Shown here piece after piece: positions 34,874 through 44,913 of a stretch of DNA of 64,000 bases. The notes below the pieces were generated by a model. That model was not told where the DNA came from. It saw only the letters and a list, made by a program, of their open reading frames with translations, and did not search any database. Position numbers and translations under genes: made by a program. Numbering within the stretch: position 1 is the stretch's first letter; each line of letters opens with the position of its first letter. The DNA is taken from contig NZ_CP021138.1 in NCBI RefSeq assembly GCF_002162035.1, positions 620,001 through 684,000 of the forward strand, read 5' to 3'. The DNA is from Sulfuriferula sp. AH1. GTDB taxonomy: Bacteria > Pseudomonadota > Gammaproteobacteria > Burkholderiales > Sulfuriferulaceae.

Positions 34874-36313
34874 ATGGTCATGCGTTATATCAGTACCCGC
34901 GGCGACTCTCCCGCGCAAACGTTCACGGAGATTCTGCTCGGCGGTTTGGCGCCTGACGGCGGCCTGTATTTGCCGGAAACCTATCCGCAGTTCAGTGCAG
35001 AGCAGCTTGAGGCGATGCGCGGGATGGATTATCGTGAATTGGCGTTCGCGGTACTGTCGCGTTTCGCCGATGACATACCTGCGGCAGACCTGCGTGCCAT
35101 CATCGATAAAACCTACACCCCGGAAGTGTACTGCAATGCCCGCAGCGATGAGACGGCGGCAGATATAACGCCGCTGCATATGCTGGAGCCCGGGCTGCAT
35201 CTGCTGTGCCTGTCGAATGGCCCGACCCTGGCATTCAAGGACATGGCCATGCAGCTGCTGGGGAATTTGTTCGAGTACGTGCTGGAGCGTGCAGGGCAGG
35301 ACCTGAATATACTCGGCGCTACCTCGGGCGACACCGGTTCCGCAGCGGAATATGCGATGCGCGGGAAACGCGGTATCCAGGTGTTCATGCTGTCGCCGCA
35401 TAATAAAATGAGCCGCTTCCAGACGGCGCAGATGTTCTCGCTGCAAGATCGCAATATTCATAACATCGCGATCAATGGCGTGTTCGACGATTGCCAGGAC
35501 ATCGTCAAGGCGGTGTCGAATGACCATGCTTTTAAAGCCAAATACAAGATCGGTGCAGTCAATTCCATCAACTGGGGCCGCGTCGCCGCTCAGGTGGTGT
35601 ATTACTTCAAAGGCTATTTCGCAGCGACGCACAGCAATGACCAGCAAGTCAGTTTTGCTGTGCCGTCGGGTAACTTCGGCAATGTATGTGCCGGGCATAT
35701 CGCCCGCATGATGGGTTTGCCGATCAGGCATCTGATCGTGGCGACCAATGAAAACGATGTGCTGGACGAGTTTTTCAAAACCGGCGTGTATCGCCCCAGG
35801 GTTTCGGCGCACACTTATCACACCAGCAGCCCGTCCATGGATATTTCCAAGGCATCCAACTTCGAGCGTTTTGCGGCTGATCTGATCGGTCGAGACGGTG
35901 CGCAGCTACGGGCGTTGTGGTCAGCGGTGGACCAGGGTGGCAGCTTCGATCTGAATGCCGATGGCGTATTTGCCCGCGTGGCGGATTATGGCATGGTATC
36001 CGGGTCGAGCAACCACGCTAATCGCATGGAAACCATCCGTGATACCTGGGAAAAATACGGTGTCATGATTGATACCCATACCGCTGACGGATTAAAAGTT
36101 GGCCTGGAGTATTTCGAGCCGGGCGTGCCGATGATAGTATTGGAAACAGCACTGCCAGCCAAGTTCGAAGACGCGATCCACGAGGCGCTGGGACGGGCAC
36201 CTGAGCGTCCGGCAAGCATGGCAAATATGGAAGATTTGCCGCAACGTTATACCGTAATGGATGCTGATGTTGATGCAGTGAAGCAATTTATCGTGTCGCA
36301 CTTGAATGATTGA
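34874..36313 (+). CDS. thrC: Threonine synthase
   Basis: 479 residues. It converts O-phosphohomoserine to threonine with PLP. The long form is shown by YISTRGDSPAQTFTEILLGG, GGLYLPE, PTLAFKDMAMQLLG (PLP Lys), LNILGATSGDTGSAAEYAMR and NSINWGRVAAQVVYYF. No homoserine kinase gene is adjacent. It follows hom by 19 bases. Confidence 0.97.
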   Translation: MVMRYISTRGDSPAQTFTEILLGGLAPDGGLYLPETYPQFSAEQLEAMRGMDYRELAFAVLSRFADDIPAADLRAIIDKTYTPEVYCNARSDETAADITPLHMLEPGLHLLCLSNGPTLAFKDMAMQLLGNLFEYVLERAGQDLNILGATSGDTGSAAEYAMRGKRGIQVFMLSPHNKMSRFQTAQMFSLQDRNIHNIAINGVFDDCQDIVKAVSNDHAFKAKYKIGAVNSINWGRVAAQVVYYFKGYFAATHSNDQQVSFAVPSGNFGNVCAGHIARMMGLPIRHLIVATNENDVLDEFFKTGVYRPRVSAHTYHTSSPSMDISKASNFERFAADLIGRDGAQLRALWSAVDQGGSFDLNADGVFARVADYGMVSGSSNHANRMETIRDTWEKYGVMIDTHTADGLKVGLEYFEPGVPMIVLETALPAKFEDAIHEALGRAPERPASMANMEDLPQRYTVMDADVDAVKQFIVSHLND

Positions 36314-36320
36314 GTAAAAA

Positions 36321-36932
36321 ATGAAACTGATCGCATCCTTGACTAGTCCTTTCGCCCGCAAGGTGCGTATCGTCCTGGCGGAAAAACATATCGAATGCGA
36401 ATTGCAAATCGATATCCCGTGGGATGCAGATACGCATGTGCCGGAATATAACCCGTTGGGCAAAATCCCCGTTCTATTGCTGGAAGACGGCACGCCCTTG
36501 TACGACTCCCGGGTCATTGTCGAGTATCTGGATCATGCTGCACCGGTACATAACGTGCTGCCAAAAGACGCGCGCAGCCATATTGTCGCCAAGCGCTGGG
36601 AGGCTCTGGCCGACGGAGTGTGCGAAGCTGCGGCGACGATTTTCCTGGAGAAGAAACGGCCTGAGTCGCAGCAAAACGCTGAGTGGATGTTACGTCAGGA
36701 GCAAAAGATATTTCGTGCCTTGGAGACAATCGCCAGCGATTTGGGCGATCATCCCTGGTGCATGGGGGATAACTACAGCCTGGCCGACATTGCAGTAGGC
36801 TGTGCCTTGGGATATCTGGAGTTGCGTTTTCCGCATATTCAATGGCGTGAAGCGCACCCCAATCTGGCGCACCTGATGTCCAGGCTCAATGAGCGGGTAT
36901 CATTCAGCAATACGGCGCCCCCGGTTCAATAA
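36321..36932 (+). CDS. Glutathione S-transferase family protein
   Basis: 203 residues, 7 bases after thrC. The thioredoxin-like N-domain has LIASLTSPFARKVRIVLAEK (Ser as likely thiol-activating residue) and NPLGKIPVLLLEDGTPLYDS; the helical C-domain contains WCMGDNYSLADIAVGCALGY with the conserved N-cap box. It resembles the YibF group. Substrate unknown. A terminator follows. Confidence 0.9.
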   Translation: MKLIASLTSPFARKVRIVLAEKHIECELQIDIPWDADTHVPEYNPLGKIPVLLLEDGTPLYDSRVIVEYLDHAAPVHNVLPKDARSHIVAKRWEALADGVCEAAATIFLEKKRPESQQNAEWMLRQEQKIFRALETIASDLGDHPWCMGDNYSLADIAVGCALGYLELRFPHIQWREAHPNLAHLMSRLNERVSFSNTAPPVQ

Positions 36933-36954
36933 AAAATCCGGTTTTAGTTCTCGA

Positions 36955-36987
36955 CAGGCATCCCGCAGCAATGGGGATGCCTGTTTT
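36955..36987 (+). terminator. Terminator of alaA-hom-thrC-GST operon
   Basis: CAGGCATCCC / GGGATGCCTG, 10-bp stem, 9-base loop, followed by TTTT. Confidence 0.8.
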
Positions 36988-37179
36988 ATTTGCGCCTCAG
37001 CCCGTTGAGACGCCTCCTGATGCAATCGCTTTTTTGTGTTGAATATGCAATTTGGCTGATTAAATCAGGTCCAATCAAGCGTCACGGTTAACTTGCGCTA
37101 ATGCCCGATTAGGGTGATAGGCGAGGTGGGATTGGTGTATGCTGTTTCTCGTTGAGATCTAATTACGAGGAGACGATAA

Positions 37180-38094
37180 ATGCAAATCGGTTTGTTGGGC
37201 CTGGGTAAGATGGGCGCGAATATGGCGCGGAGACTGGCGCGTGGCGGGGCAAACGTTCTGGTGTGGAACCGCAGTCACGAAGTCGCTGAACAATTGGCAC
37301 AAGCCGAAGCCAATATCTCGGCCTACGACAGTTTGAGCAGCATGGTGGCGCAGATGGCCAGCCCGCGTATCATATGGCTGATGTTGCCGGCCGGTGATGC
37401 GACGGAAATGGCCTTGCAACAGCTCGCGGGTTTGTTGGCGCCGGGGGATATCGTTGTGGATGGCGCGAATGCGTTTTACAAGGATAGTCAGCGCCATGCG
37501 GTCGAGCTGAAGGAATATGGCTTGCGTTTCATGGATGCAGGCGTATCCGGCGGGATATGGGGGCTGGCGAACGGCTATGCATTGATGATAGGCGGAGAAG
37601 CGGATACCGTGGCTCATGTGATTCCTTTCATCAGGATGCTCGCGCCTGGACCGGATACTGGATGGCTGCACTGCGGGCCGGTAGGCAGCGGGCATTTCGT
37701 CAAAATGGTGCACAATGGCATCGAATACGGCATGATGCAGGCGCTGGCGGAAGGGTTGTCCCTGCTCAAGGGCAAGCAGGAGTTCGGCATCGATTTGGCT
37801 GCAGTGAGCGAGATGTGGCGGCATGGCAGCGTGGTGCGTTCTTGGCTGCTGGATTTGACTGCCGAATTTTTGCAAACCGATCAGACACTAGAGGGAATCG
37901 CACCATTTGTCGCCGATTCAGGCGAAGGGCGCTGGACGGTGCTGGAATCCGTTGAGCAAGGTACCCCCGCGCCGGTGATGACACTGGCATTGATGATGCG
38001 TTTTGCCAGCCAGGGTAAGCATGAATACACCGACAAGTTGCTGGCGATGATGCGCAAAGGATTCGGCGGACATGGCGTCAAGGAGGGGGTATGA
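37180..38094 (+). CDS. gnd: 6-phosphogluconate dehydrogenase, short (GndA/YqeC) type
   Basis: 304 residues, the short NAD-preferring form rather than the 470-residue one. Rossmann start [18 protein letters not shown], then [14 protein letters not shown], the substrate loop [20 protein letters not shown], and [20 protein letters not shown] with the catalytic Lys. It oxidises 6-phosphogluconate to ribulose 5-phosphate and CO2. It overlaps zwf by 4 bases. A 6-phosphogluconolactonase gene is not in this cluster. Confidence 0.93.
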   Translation: MQIGLLGLGKMGANMARRLARGGANVLVWNRSHEVAEQLAQAEANISAYDSLSSMVAQMASPRIIWLMLPAGDATEMALQQLAGLLAPGDIVVDGANAFYKDSQRHAVELKEYGLRFMDAGVSGGIWGLANGYALMIGGEADTVAHVIPFIRMLAPGPDTGWLHCGPVGSGHFVKMVHNGIEYGMMQALAEGLSLLKGKQEFGIDLAAVSEMWRHGSVVRSWLLDLTAEFLQTDQTLEGIAPFVADSGEGRWTVLESVEQGTPAPVMTLALMMRFASQGKHEYTDKLLAMMRKGFGGHGVKEGV

Positions 38095-39572
38095 GCGACA
38101 AATTGGGCTTTCCTTGTAATTTCGTGATTTTTGGTGCGACCGGGAATCTGGCGACGAAGAAACTCATCCCAGCACTCTATCGCCTCGAAGCTGCCAAGCG
38201 CTTGCCCGAGAGCATGAATTTCATCGCTTTCGGACGGCGTGATTGGGATAATGCGGCATGGGGCGATCATGTTAAAACCTTGCTTAAGGAAAAGCTGCAG
38301 GATAAGTGTGATGATGATATGTGCGACCAGTTTATTGCCCGTTTCAGCTATGTGCGTGGCGAGTTGCAGGATGTGCAGGCCTATCAGCGGCTGAAGGAGG
38401 AGTTAAGCAAGCCGAAAATGGGCGTGTGCTCGAATGTGGTGTTTTATCTGGCCGTCAAGCCGACGGATTTTTCCGGTGTGATCAAAAATCTCGACCAATC
38501 GGGATTGTCGCAGCCTCGCGGTCTGCATCGTGTCGTCGTGGAAAAGCCATTCGGCGAGGATATCGAATCGGCACAGGCGTTAAACAAGCTGCTGCACCAG
38601 CATTTTGACGAACAGCAGATATTCCGTATCGATCATTATCTCGGCAAGGATACCGTCCAGAATCTGCTGGTGTTCCGGTTTGCCAATACGCTGGTGGAGC
38701 CCTTGTGGAACCGTAATTTCATAGATCATGTGCAGATCACAGTGGCGGAAACCATGGGGATAGAAAACCGCGCCGATTACTACGATAAGGCCGGTGCGTT
38801 GCGGGATATGCTGCAAAACCACCTGATGCAATTGTTGACGGTGGTGGCGATGGAGCCGCCTCCGGTACTGGAAGCGGATGCGTTGCGCGATGAAAAGGTC
38901 AAGGTGTTGCGCTCGATACGTCCCATCAACAAGCGTTCGGTACATGCGCACGCATTCCGCGCCCAGTATGTGCAAGGCACCTCGGACGGTGTCGTTGTGC
39001 CCGCTTATCAGATGGAACCCGGAGTTGAACCCAACTCCATGACCGAGACATATATTGCGGCCAAATTCTATATTGATAACTGGCGCTGGCGCGGCGTGCC
39101 ATTCTATTTGCGCACCGGCAAGCGGCTGGCGGAAGCCAAGTCCATGGTGGCGATTCGTTTCCGGCATCCGCCGCAGCAATTGTTTCGTACCACCCCGCAG
39201 GAAATCATTTCGCCCAACTGGATCGTGCTATCCATCCAGCCCGAAGAAAGCATGCACATGGAGGTGCACGTCAAGCAGCCTGGTCTGGATATGGATACGC
39301 GGGTGGTATCGCTCGATGCCGGTTATCGGCAGGAAGGCGAAGCGCAACTGGACGCCTATGAGACCTTGTTGCTGGACGTGATTGACGGCGACCGTACCCT
39401 GTTCATCCGTTTTGACGAGGTCGAATGGGCGTGGCGCGTAGTGGATCCGATATTAAAAAGCTGGGCTCAGGAACGCGATTTTATTCACACCTATCCGGCG
39501 GGCATTTGGGGACCGCTGGAAGCCAACCGGCTATTTGATTCGGAAGACCAGGAATGGCGCAATTATTTGTAA
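38091..39572 (+). CDS. zwf: Glucose-6-phosphate 1-dehydrogenase
   Basis: 493 residues. NADP-binding [20 protein letters not shown], substrate site [20 protein letters not shown] with the catalytic His region, [14 protein letters not shown] and the C-terminal [12 protein letters not shown]. It starts the oxidative pentose phosphate route that Gnd continues. In an autotroph with a Calvin cycle this pair serves NADPH supply or glycogen use. It ends 21 bases before the convergent protease gene. Confidence 0.97.
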   Translation: MSDKLGFPCNFVIFGATGNLATKKLIPALYRLEAAKRLPESMNFIAFGRRDWDNAAWGDHVKTLLKEKLQDKCDDDMCDQFIARFSYVRGELQDVQAYQRLKEELSKPKMGVCSNVVFYLAVKPTDFSGVIKNLDQSGLSQPRGLHRVVVEKPFGEDIESAQALNKLLHQHFDEQQIFRIDHYLGKDTVQNLLVFRFANTLVEPLWNRNFIDHVQITVAETMGIENRADYYDKAGALRDMLQNHLMQLLTVVAMEPPPVLEADALRDEKVKVLRSIRPINKRSVHAHAFRAQYVQGTSDGVVVPAYQMEPGVEPNSMTETYIAAKFYIDNWRWRGVPFYLRTGKRLAEAKSMVAIRFRHPPQQLFRTTPQEIISPNWIVLSIQPEESMHMEVHVKQPGLDMDTRVVSLDAGYRQEGEAQLDAYETLLLDVIDGDRTLFIRFDEVEWAWRVVDPILKSWAQERDFIHTYPAGIWGPLEANRLFDSEDQEWRNYL

Positions 39573-39593
39573 GGAGGGACGGAAAACCCGCCT

Positions 39594-40742
39594 TCAGGGC
39601 TGAGCTTCCGTATTGATTTCCAGTTTGGGGCGACGAGCTATTTTTACCGTGGTAGTCAGTATCTTGTCACGATGCAGCAGAGTAATAGTCGTATTCTGGC
39701 CCGGTTTCAATGCGGCAATCTGATTGAGCAGGGCCGCAGAATCAGTAATGACCTGGTTGTCTACGCTGAGGAGCACGTCGCCGGGATGGATGTGGGCGCG
39801 ATCCGCCGGGCCGCCACGCAGTATTCCCGCAATCAACGCGCCGTTGCCGTTTTTCAGTTTGAAAGACTCCGCCAGTTCTGGTGTCAGATCCTGAACTTCG
39901 ATTCCCATCCAGCCGCGAATGACCTCGCCGTGCGCAATGATCTGGTCCATGACCTTGGAAACCAGATTCGCCGGAATCGCAAAACCTATCCCCTGGGAAC
40001 CGCCGGTGCGCGAATAGATGGCGCTATTGATGCCGACCAGATTGCCGTTGGTATCCACCAATGGACCGCCTGAGTTTCCCGGATTGATGGCGGCGTCAGT
40101 CTGGATAAAGTCCTCGAAGGTATTGATGCCCAAATGCGAGCGTCCCAATGCGCTGATGATGCCCATGGTAACCGTTTGCCCTACGCCGAATGGATCGCCA
40201 ATGGCCAGCACCACATCGCCAATACTTGCCTTGTCCGATTGGCTAAAAGTGATGGCGGGTAAATTGGAAGCGTCAATCTTGAGGACGGCCAGGTCTGTCT
40301 CAGGGTCGGTACCCACAACCTTGGCTAGCAAGGTGCGGCCATCATGTAACGCGACCTGGATTTCATCGGCAGATTCGACCACATGGTGATTGGTCAGAAT
40401 ATAACCGTTTGTGCTGACGATGACCCCTGAACCCAGATTGCTGACGCGCTGCGTGCGGGATTTGGCTTGCCCATCGAAGAAGGGGTTGAATAAGGGGCTG
40501 TTGGAGAGAGGGGGCGCGAGCGTGTGTACGGCTTTGCTGGTGAATACATTGACAACGGAGGGTATCGCCTTGCCGGCAGCATAGCGATAAGAGTTGGGTG
40601 CAGCAGCGATGGCGCCGGGGTTGCCGCTGGGAGCCGATGCATTATGCCAGATACGCCATTCTGGTTTGAAGACGGTAATCACCAGCAATATACCGAGCGC
40701 GATAGTGGCGCTTTGAGAAAATAATAACCAGAATTTACGCAT
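39594..40742 (-). CDS. DegS/DegQ-type periplasmic serine protease
   Basis: 382 residues. One N-terminal membrane anchor (SATIALGILLVITVF, about 10-25) and no cleavable signal, a trypsin-like domain with catalytic His (ILTNHHVV), Asp (ETDLAVLKID) and Ser (AAINPGNSGGPLVD), and one PDZ domain (about 275-370, GWMGIEVQDLTPELAESFKL). One PDZ plus an anchor is the DegS/AlgW layout, in which PDZ recognition of misfolded porin tails starts the sigma-E cascade. No rseA/rpoE genes are near. Confidence 0.9.
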   Translation of the reverse strand: MRKFWLLFSQSATIALGILLVITVFKPEWRIWHNASAPSGNPGAIAAAPNSYRYAAGKAIPSVVNVFTSKAVHTLAPPLSNSPLFNPFFDGQAKSRTQRVSNLGSGVIVSTNGYILTNHHVVESADEIQVALHDGRTLLAKVVGTDPETDLAVLKIDASNLPAITFSQSDKASIGDVVLAIGDPFGVGQTVTMGIISALGRSHLGINTFEDFIQTDAAINPGNSGGPLVDTNGNLVGINSAIYSRTGGSQGIGFAIPANLVSKVMDQIIAHGEVIRGWMGIEVQDLTPELAESFKLKNGNGALIAGILRGGPADRAHIHPGDVLLSVDNQVITDSAALLNQIAALKPGQNTTITLLHRDKILTTTVKIARRPKLEINTEAQP

Positions 40743-40917
40743 CTTTGGCTCGATAAAAATAATATTTATTGTGACAAATTATACAGGATATGATCGATGT
40801 GAGTCTTCGTCAGTCGTGAGTCAGTAAATAATATGAAAATGGGGGTTTATGTTTTGCCCAAAATTTGGGTAAAATAGAAGAGTTTTTAAGTTTGCGTAAC
40901 CTAAATAGGGATGAATT

Positions 40918-41511
40918 ATGAGTAATCAGCAAGTGGATCGCAGCAAACGCCGCTTTCTTGTCGCTGCTACCACAGCAATGGGTGGCGTGGCAGGAGTGGC
41001 TGTGTTGACGCCTTTTGTGATGAGCATGTTACCTAGCGAACGTGCAAAAGCAGCTGGCGCACCAGTCGAAGTGGATATCAGCAAGGTTGAATCCGGCATG
41101 TTGCTTGCCATCGAATGGCAAGGTAAGCCGGTGTGGATCGTAAATCGTACCAAGGAAATGCTCGCAACATTGCCAAAGAACGATAGCAAAGTATTGGATC
41201 CGAAATCCGAGCAGCCGCAACAACCCCCTTACTGCCAGAACGAGAACCGTTCTATTAAACCAGCATATCTGGTAGTAGTTGGTATCTGTACCCACTTAGG
41301 TTGCTCACCTACATTCCGCCCAGAGTTGGCTCCTCAAGATTTAGGTCCGGATTGGGATGGTGGCTGGTTCTGCCCATGCCACGGTTCCCGTTACGACTTG
41401 GCTGCACGTGTTTATAAAGGTGTGCCAGCCCCCCTGAATATGCAAGTCCCACCCCATAAATACCTGACTGCTACGCGTATTTTGGTTGGTGAAGACGCGA
41501 AAGGAGCTTAA
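40918..41511 (+). CDS. petA: Ubiquinol--cytochrome c reductase, Rieske iron-sulfur subunit
   Basis: 197 residues; TAGGGATG spacing gives the start at 40918. The N-terminus has a Tat signal/anchor (SKRRFLVAA) and a membrane helix. The 2Fe-2S cluster ligands lie in CTHLGC (124-129) and CPCHGS (152-157), with the flexible hinge before residue 60. First gene of petABC, the bc1 complex that passes electrons from quinol to cytochrome c and pumps protons. Confidence 0.97.
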   Translation: MSNQQVDRSKRRFLVAATTAMGGVAGVAVLTPFVMSMLPSERAKAAGAPVEVDISKVESGMLLAIEWQGKPVWIVNRTKEMLATLPKNDSKVLDPKSEQPQQPPYCQNENRSIKPAYLVVVGICTHLGCSPTFRPELAPQDLGPDWDGGWFCPCHGSRYDLAARVYKGVPAPLNMQVPPHKYLTATRILVGEDAKGA

Positions 41512-41514
41512 TCA

Positions 41515-42738
41515 ATGAGTGCAATGCAAAAATTGGTGGGTTGGATTGATGACCGCTTCCCTTTGACATCAAACTGGAAAGCGCATTTATCTGAATACTA
41601 TGCACCAAAAAACTTTAATTTCTGGTATTTCTTTGGTTCGCTCGCTCTTTTGGTGTTAGTGATTCAAATCGTTACCGGTATTTTCCTGACCATGAACTAC
41701 AAACCTGATGCAGCGCTCGCTTTTGCATCGGTTGAATACATCATGAATGATGTGGAATGGGGCTGGCTGATACGTTACATGCACTCGACTGGTGCTTCCA
41801 TGTTCTTTGTGGTTGTGTACTTGCACATGTTCCGCGGCTTGATGTATGGCTCGTATCGCAAACCGCGTGAATTGATCTGGGTGTTCGGTATGATGATTTA
41901 CCTGGCACTGATGGCTGAAGCTTTCATGGGTTATTTGCTGCCATGGGGCCAAATGTCGTTCTGGGGTGCCCAGGTGATTATTTCCCTGTTTGGCGCGATT
42001 CCGGTAGTCGGTGACGCCTTGTCATTGTGGATTCGTGGCGACTTCGTTGTGTCCGATGCTACCTTGAACCGTTTTTTCGCATTCCACGTGATTGCATTGC
42101 CGCTGGTTCTGGTTGGGCTGGTTGCTGCGCACATCATTGCATTGCATGAAGTCGGTTCCAACAATCCCGAAGGCATCGAGATCAAGAAGCATAAAGATCC
42201 TGTTACGCACATCCCATTGGATGGTATCCCTTTCCATCCGTATTACTCGGTGAAAGACATCATGGGCGTGATCGTATTCCTGATGGTGTTTAGCGCGATT
42301 GTGTTCTTCGCACCTGAAATGGGTGGCTGGTTCCTCGAGCCGGATAATTTTATCCCTGCAAACCCATTCAAGACGCCTGAGCATATCGTGCCATTATGGT
42401 ACTTCACTCCGTTCTATGCGATTCTGCGTGCCGTGCCTGATAAATTCCTGGGTGTGGTAGGTATGGGTGCTGGCGTGATGATCATGTTCTTCCTGCCATG
42501 GCTGGATCGTTCCAAGGTTAAATCGATTCGTTATCGCGGCACCCTGTATAAATCCATTTTGACACTGTTCGTCATCAGCTTTGTGGGCCTGGGTTATCTG
42601 GGTACGCAAGCACCGACACCAGCATTTACCATGATGGCTCGTATATTCAGCGTGATCTATTTCAGCTTCTTTATATTCATGCCGTGGTATACCAAAATCG
42701 ATAAGACCAAACCAGTGCCAGAAAGGATTCCTGAATAA
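41515..42738 (+). CDS. petB: Cytochrome b subunit of the bc1 complex
   Basis: 407 residues, about eight membrane helices. Haem ligands are in RYMHSTGASMFFVVVYLHMF (two His, helix B) and FAFHVIALPLVLVGLVAAHI (helix D); the Qo-site PEWY motif reads PLWY in EHIVPLWYFTPFYAILRAVP. Between petA and petC with 3-base gap and 1-base overlap. PLWY in place of PEWY lacks the Glu thought to take up a proton in mitochondrial enzymes; other residues may serve. Confidence 0.96.
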   Translation: MSAMQKLVGWIDDRFPLTSNWKAHLSEYYAPKNFNFWYFFGSLALLVLVIQIVTGIFLTMNYKPDAALAFASVEYIMNDVEWGWLIRYMHSTGASMFFVVVYLHMFRGLMYGSYRKPRELIWVFGMMIYLALMAEAFMGYLLPWGQMSFWGAQVIISLFGAIPVVGDALSLWIRGDFVVSDATLNRFFAFHVIALPLVLVGLVAAHIIALHEVGSNNPEGIEIKKHKDPVTHIPLDGIPFHPYYSVKDIMGVIVFLMVFSAIVFFAPEMGGWFLEPDNFIPANPFKTPEHIVPLWYFTPFYAILRAVPDKFLGVVGMGAGVMIMFFLPWLDRSKVKSIRYRGTLYKSILTLFVISFVGLGYLGTQAPTPAFTMMARIFSVIYFSFFIFMPWYTKIDKTKPVPERIPE

Positions 42739-43457
42739 TGAAGAAATTTCTACTTGCGTTGTTATTTGCACCACTGACAGCATTTGCGTCAGAGCATGTG
42801 CATCTTGACAAAGCTCCGGTTAATTTAGAGGATTACGCTTCGATTCAACGTGGGGCGAAGCTTTTTACCAACTATTGCCTGAGCTGCCATAGTGCAAACG
42901 CGATGCGTTACAAGCGTTTGGAAGATGTCGGTCTGACCGCAGATCAAATTAAAAATAATTTGATGTTCGCAACTGACAAAGTCGGTAACACGATGAGTAT
43001 CAGCATGAGTCAAGCCGATGCCAAACTGTGGTTTGGCGCGGTGCCGCCTGATCTGTCGGTGATTTCCCGTTCACGTAGTCCGGACTGGCTTTATACCTAC
43101 TTGCGCAGCTTCTACCGTGACGATACTCGGCCAACCGGCTGGAACAATACGGTGTTTGAAAAAGTAGGTATGCCATTCGTATTGTACGGATTGCAAGGCG
43201 AGCAGATTTTTAAGGAGCCCGCAAACGCTGAGCATGATGCACATGCGAAGCCTGAGTTGGAGCTGGTCAAGCCGGGTTCAATGACCCCTGCGGAATACAA
43301 CGCAGCGGTGGGTGACTTGGTGAACTACTTAACCTGGATGGGCGAACCTGCTAAAATCCAGCGTATGGAAGTGGGTATCCTGGTATTGTTGTTCCTGGGC
43401 TTGTTCTTCATATTGGCCTATTACTTAAAACAAGAGTATTGGAAAGATATCCATTAA
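42738..43457 (+). CDS. petC: Cytochrome c1 of the bc1 complex
   Basis: 239 residues, overlapping petB by 1 base. Signal peptide LLALLFAPLTAFA, haem c motif CLSCH at residues 47-51 followed by SANAMRYKR, a Met ligand region in GMPFVLYG, and a C-terminal membrane anchor (ILVLLFLGLFFILAYYL, about 214-232). The order petA-petB-petC and the sspA gene behind it are typical of beta- and gammaproteobacteria. Confidence 0.96.
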   Translation: MKKFLLALLFAPLTAFASEHVHLDKAPVNLEDYASIQRGAKLFTNYCLSCHSANAMRYKRLEDVGLTADQIKNNLMFATDKVGNTMSISMSQADAKLWFGAVPPDLSVISRSRSPDWLYTYLRSFYRDDTRPTGWNNTVFEKVGMPFVLYGLQGEQIFKEPANAEHDAHAKPELELVKPGSMTPAEYNAAVGDLVNYLTWMGEPAKIQRMEVGILVLLFLGLFFILAYYLKQEYWKDIH

Positions 43458-43499
43458 ACGGTTCATTCTTGGCAAGAACTGATTAGTGTGATTTTTTAC

Positions 43500-43534
43500 G
43501 GCCGACGGGTACCCGTCGGCCATGTTATTTTAGG
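43500..43534 (+). terminator. Palindromic terminator between petC and sspA
   Basis: GGCCGACGGGTACCCGTCGGCC is a perfect 22-base palindrome, followed by ATGTTATTTTA. The T-run is weak, so read-through to sspA is possible. Confidence 0.6.
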
Positions 43535-43543
43535 GTAATCATT

Positions 43544-44143
43544 ATGATGACGTTGTATTCTGGCAATACTTGCCCATACAGCCAACGCTGCCGTATCGTC
43601 CTGTTTGAAAAAGGCATGGATTTTGAAGTGATCGATGTGGACTTGCAAAATAAGCCCGAAGATCTCGCGTTAATGAATCCATACAATCGCGTGCCGGTTC
43701 TGGTCGAACGCGATTTGGTGCTTTATGAGGCCAATATCATCAATGAATATATTGATGAGCGCTTCCCGCACCCGCAATTGATGCCCGCGGACCCCGTTAT
43801 GCGCGCTCGCGCGCGCTTGTTCCTGTTTACATTCGAGCAAGATCTGTTTAGCCATGTTAATGCGATAGAGCACGGCAGCAAGAGTGCGGCTGATAAAGCC
43901 CGGATCATGGTGCGTGACAATCTGACCCAAATTGCGCCGATTTTTGCCAAGCAGAAATTCATGCTCAATGACGAGTTTTCAATGCTGGATGTGGCTATCG
44001 CCCCATTGCTATGGCGGTTGGAACATTATGATATACAGCTCCCCAAGCAGGCAGTGAATCTGTTGAAATATGCGGAGCGTCTGTTTAGCCGGCCGGCATT
44101 TATCGATGCCTTAACGCCTAATGAAAAAGCGATGCGCAAGTAG
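43544..44143 (+). CDS. sspA: Stringent starvation protein A
   Basis: 199 residues, GST fold. N-domain MTLYSGNTCPYSQRCRIVLF, NPYNRVPVLVERDLVLYEAN, then IINEYIDERFPHPQLMPADP and the helical domain. E. coli SspA binds RNA polymerase and helps acid and starvation survival. The PHPxLMPxDPxxRARxR stretch is typical of SspA. It lies 3 bases before sspB. Confidence 0.95.
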   Translation: MMTLYSGNTCPYSQRCRIVLFEKGMDFEVIDVDLQNKPEDLALMNPYNRVPVLVERDLVLYEANIINEYIDERFPHPQLMPADPVMRARARLFLFTFEQDLFSHVNAIEHGSKSAADKARIMVRDNLTQIAPIFAKQKFMLNDEFSMLDVAIAPLLWRLEHYDIQLPKQAVNLLKYAERLFSRPAFIDALTPNEKAMRK

Positions 44144-44146
44144 ACC

Positions 44147-44566
44147 ATGCCAGACAAATCCACCAAACCCTACCTGATACGTGCGATTTACGAATGGTGT
44201 ATGGATAACGGCTATACACCCTATTTATCGGTAGTGGTGGATAGTCATACCCGCGTTCCTCCAGAATATGTCAAGGATGGCGGCATTGTCCTTAATCTGT
44301 CGCCCAGCGCAACACACGGCATGCTGATGGATAACGACTGGATACAGTTTTCTGCGCGATTTAATGGTGTTTCACGACAGCTTGAAATACCGATTGCAGC
44401 TGTGGCCGGTATTTTTGCGCGTGAAAATGGCGAAGGTTTGGGATTCGAGGTGTCGACCGCGATGCCGGCAGAAAACCCATCACCAGTAAAATCGCCGATA
44501 TCCGATGATGATAATCCGCCTCCAACTGCACCTGCAGGTAAGCCGAAGCTACAGATAGTAAAGTAG
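44147..44566 (+). CDS. sspB: ClpXP protease specificity-enhancing factor
   Basis: 139 residues. The substrate-binding domain is about 1-105 (KPYLIRAIYEWCMDNGYTPY, GIVLNLSPSATHGMLMDNDW, FSARFNGVSRQLEIPIAAV), followed by a disordered Pro-rich linker and the ClpX-binding tail KPKLQIVK. SspB brings ssrA-tagged proteins to ClpXP. Tail and domain are both complete. Confidence 0.95.
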   Translation: MPDKSTKPYLIRAIYEWCMDNGYTPYLSVVVDSHTRVPPEYVKDGGIVLNLSPSATHGMLMDNDWIQFSARFNGVSRQLEIPIAAVAGIFARENGEGLGFEVSTAMPAENPSPVKSPISDDDNPPPTAPAGKPKLQIVK

Positions 44567-44616
44567 TTAGTAGAATGCATTCATTGGGTTCATCAACCAA
44601 ACTTCGAGTTTTCTTT

Positions 44617-44645
44617 TTGACCATTTAATTCAAAAATGGCATAAT
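44617..44645 (+). promoter_or_regulatory. Sigma-70 promoter of tRNA-Thr(UGU)
   Basis: TTGACC at 44617-44622, 17-base spacer, CATAAT at 44640-44645, ten bases before the tRNA. Confidence 0.75.
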
Positions 44646-44655
44646 GGTGAACTAT

Positions 44656-44731
44656 GCCCTCTTAGCTCATCCGGTAGAGCAACGGTTTTGTAAACCGTAG
44701 GTGGTCTGTTCGAGTCAGACAGAGGGCACCA
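44656..44731 (+). tRNA. tRNA-Thr (anticodon UGU)
   Basis: 76 bases with encoded CCA. Acceptor GCCCTCT/AGAGGGC, anticodon stem ACGGT/ACCGT around TTTGTAA, T arm TCTGT/ACAGA-like pairing (CTGTTCGAGTCAG). All stems pair, unlike the CGU tRNA at 11006. Confidence 0.95.
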
Positions 44732-44740
44732 AAAATACAG

Positions 44741-44771
44741 AAGGGGTTAGCTTAACGGCTAACCCCTTTTT
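44741..44771 (+). terminator. Terminator of tRNA-Thr(UGU)
   Basis: AAGGGGTTAGC / GCTAACCCCTT, perfect 11-bp stem with a 6-base loop, ending in five T residues. Confidence 0.9.
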
Positions 44772-44913
44772 GCATTTTTAATCTTTGTTACATTCTTAGC
44801 AAGACAATCTCGGATTTTTAGGATAAGATATTACGGATTTTGTCTGTAGTAGTTTTGTCTGCCTTCAATAAACGCTGCGCATTCATGTCATGAAGTGTTA
44901 ACGGACTATTTAC

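Noticed and set aside
33565-34881. 438-residue open frame on the minus strand opposite hom
   Set aside because: It is the complement of a certain homoserine dehydrogenase gene, has no family motif and no ribosome site.
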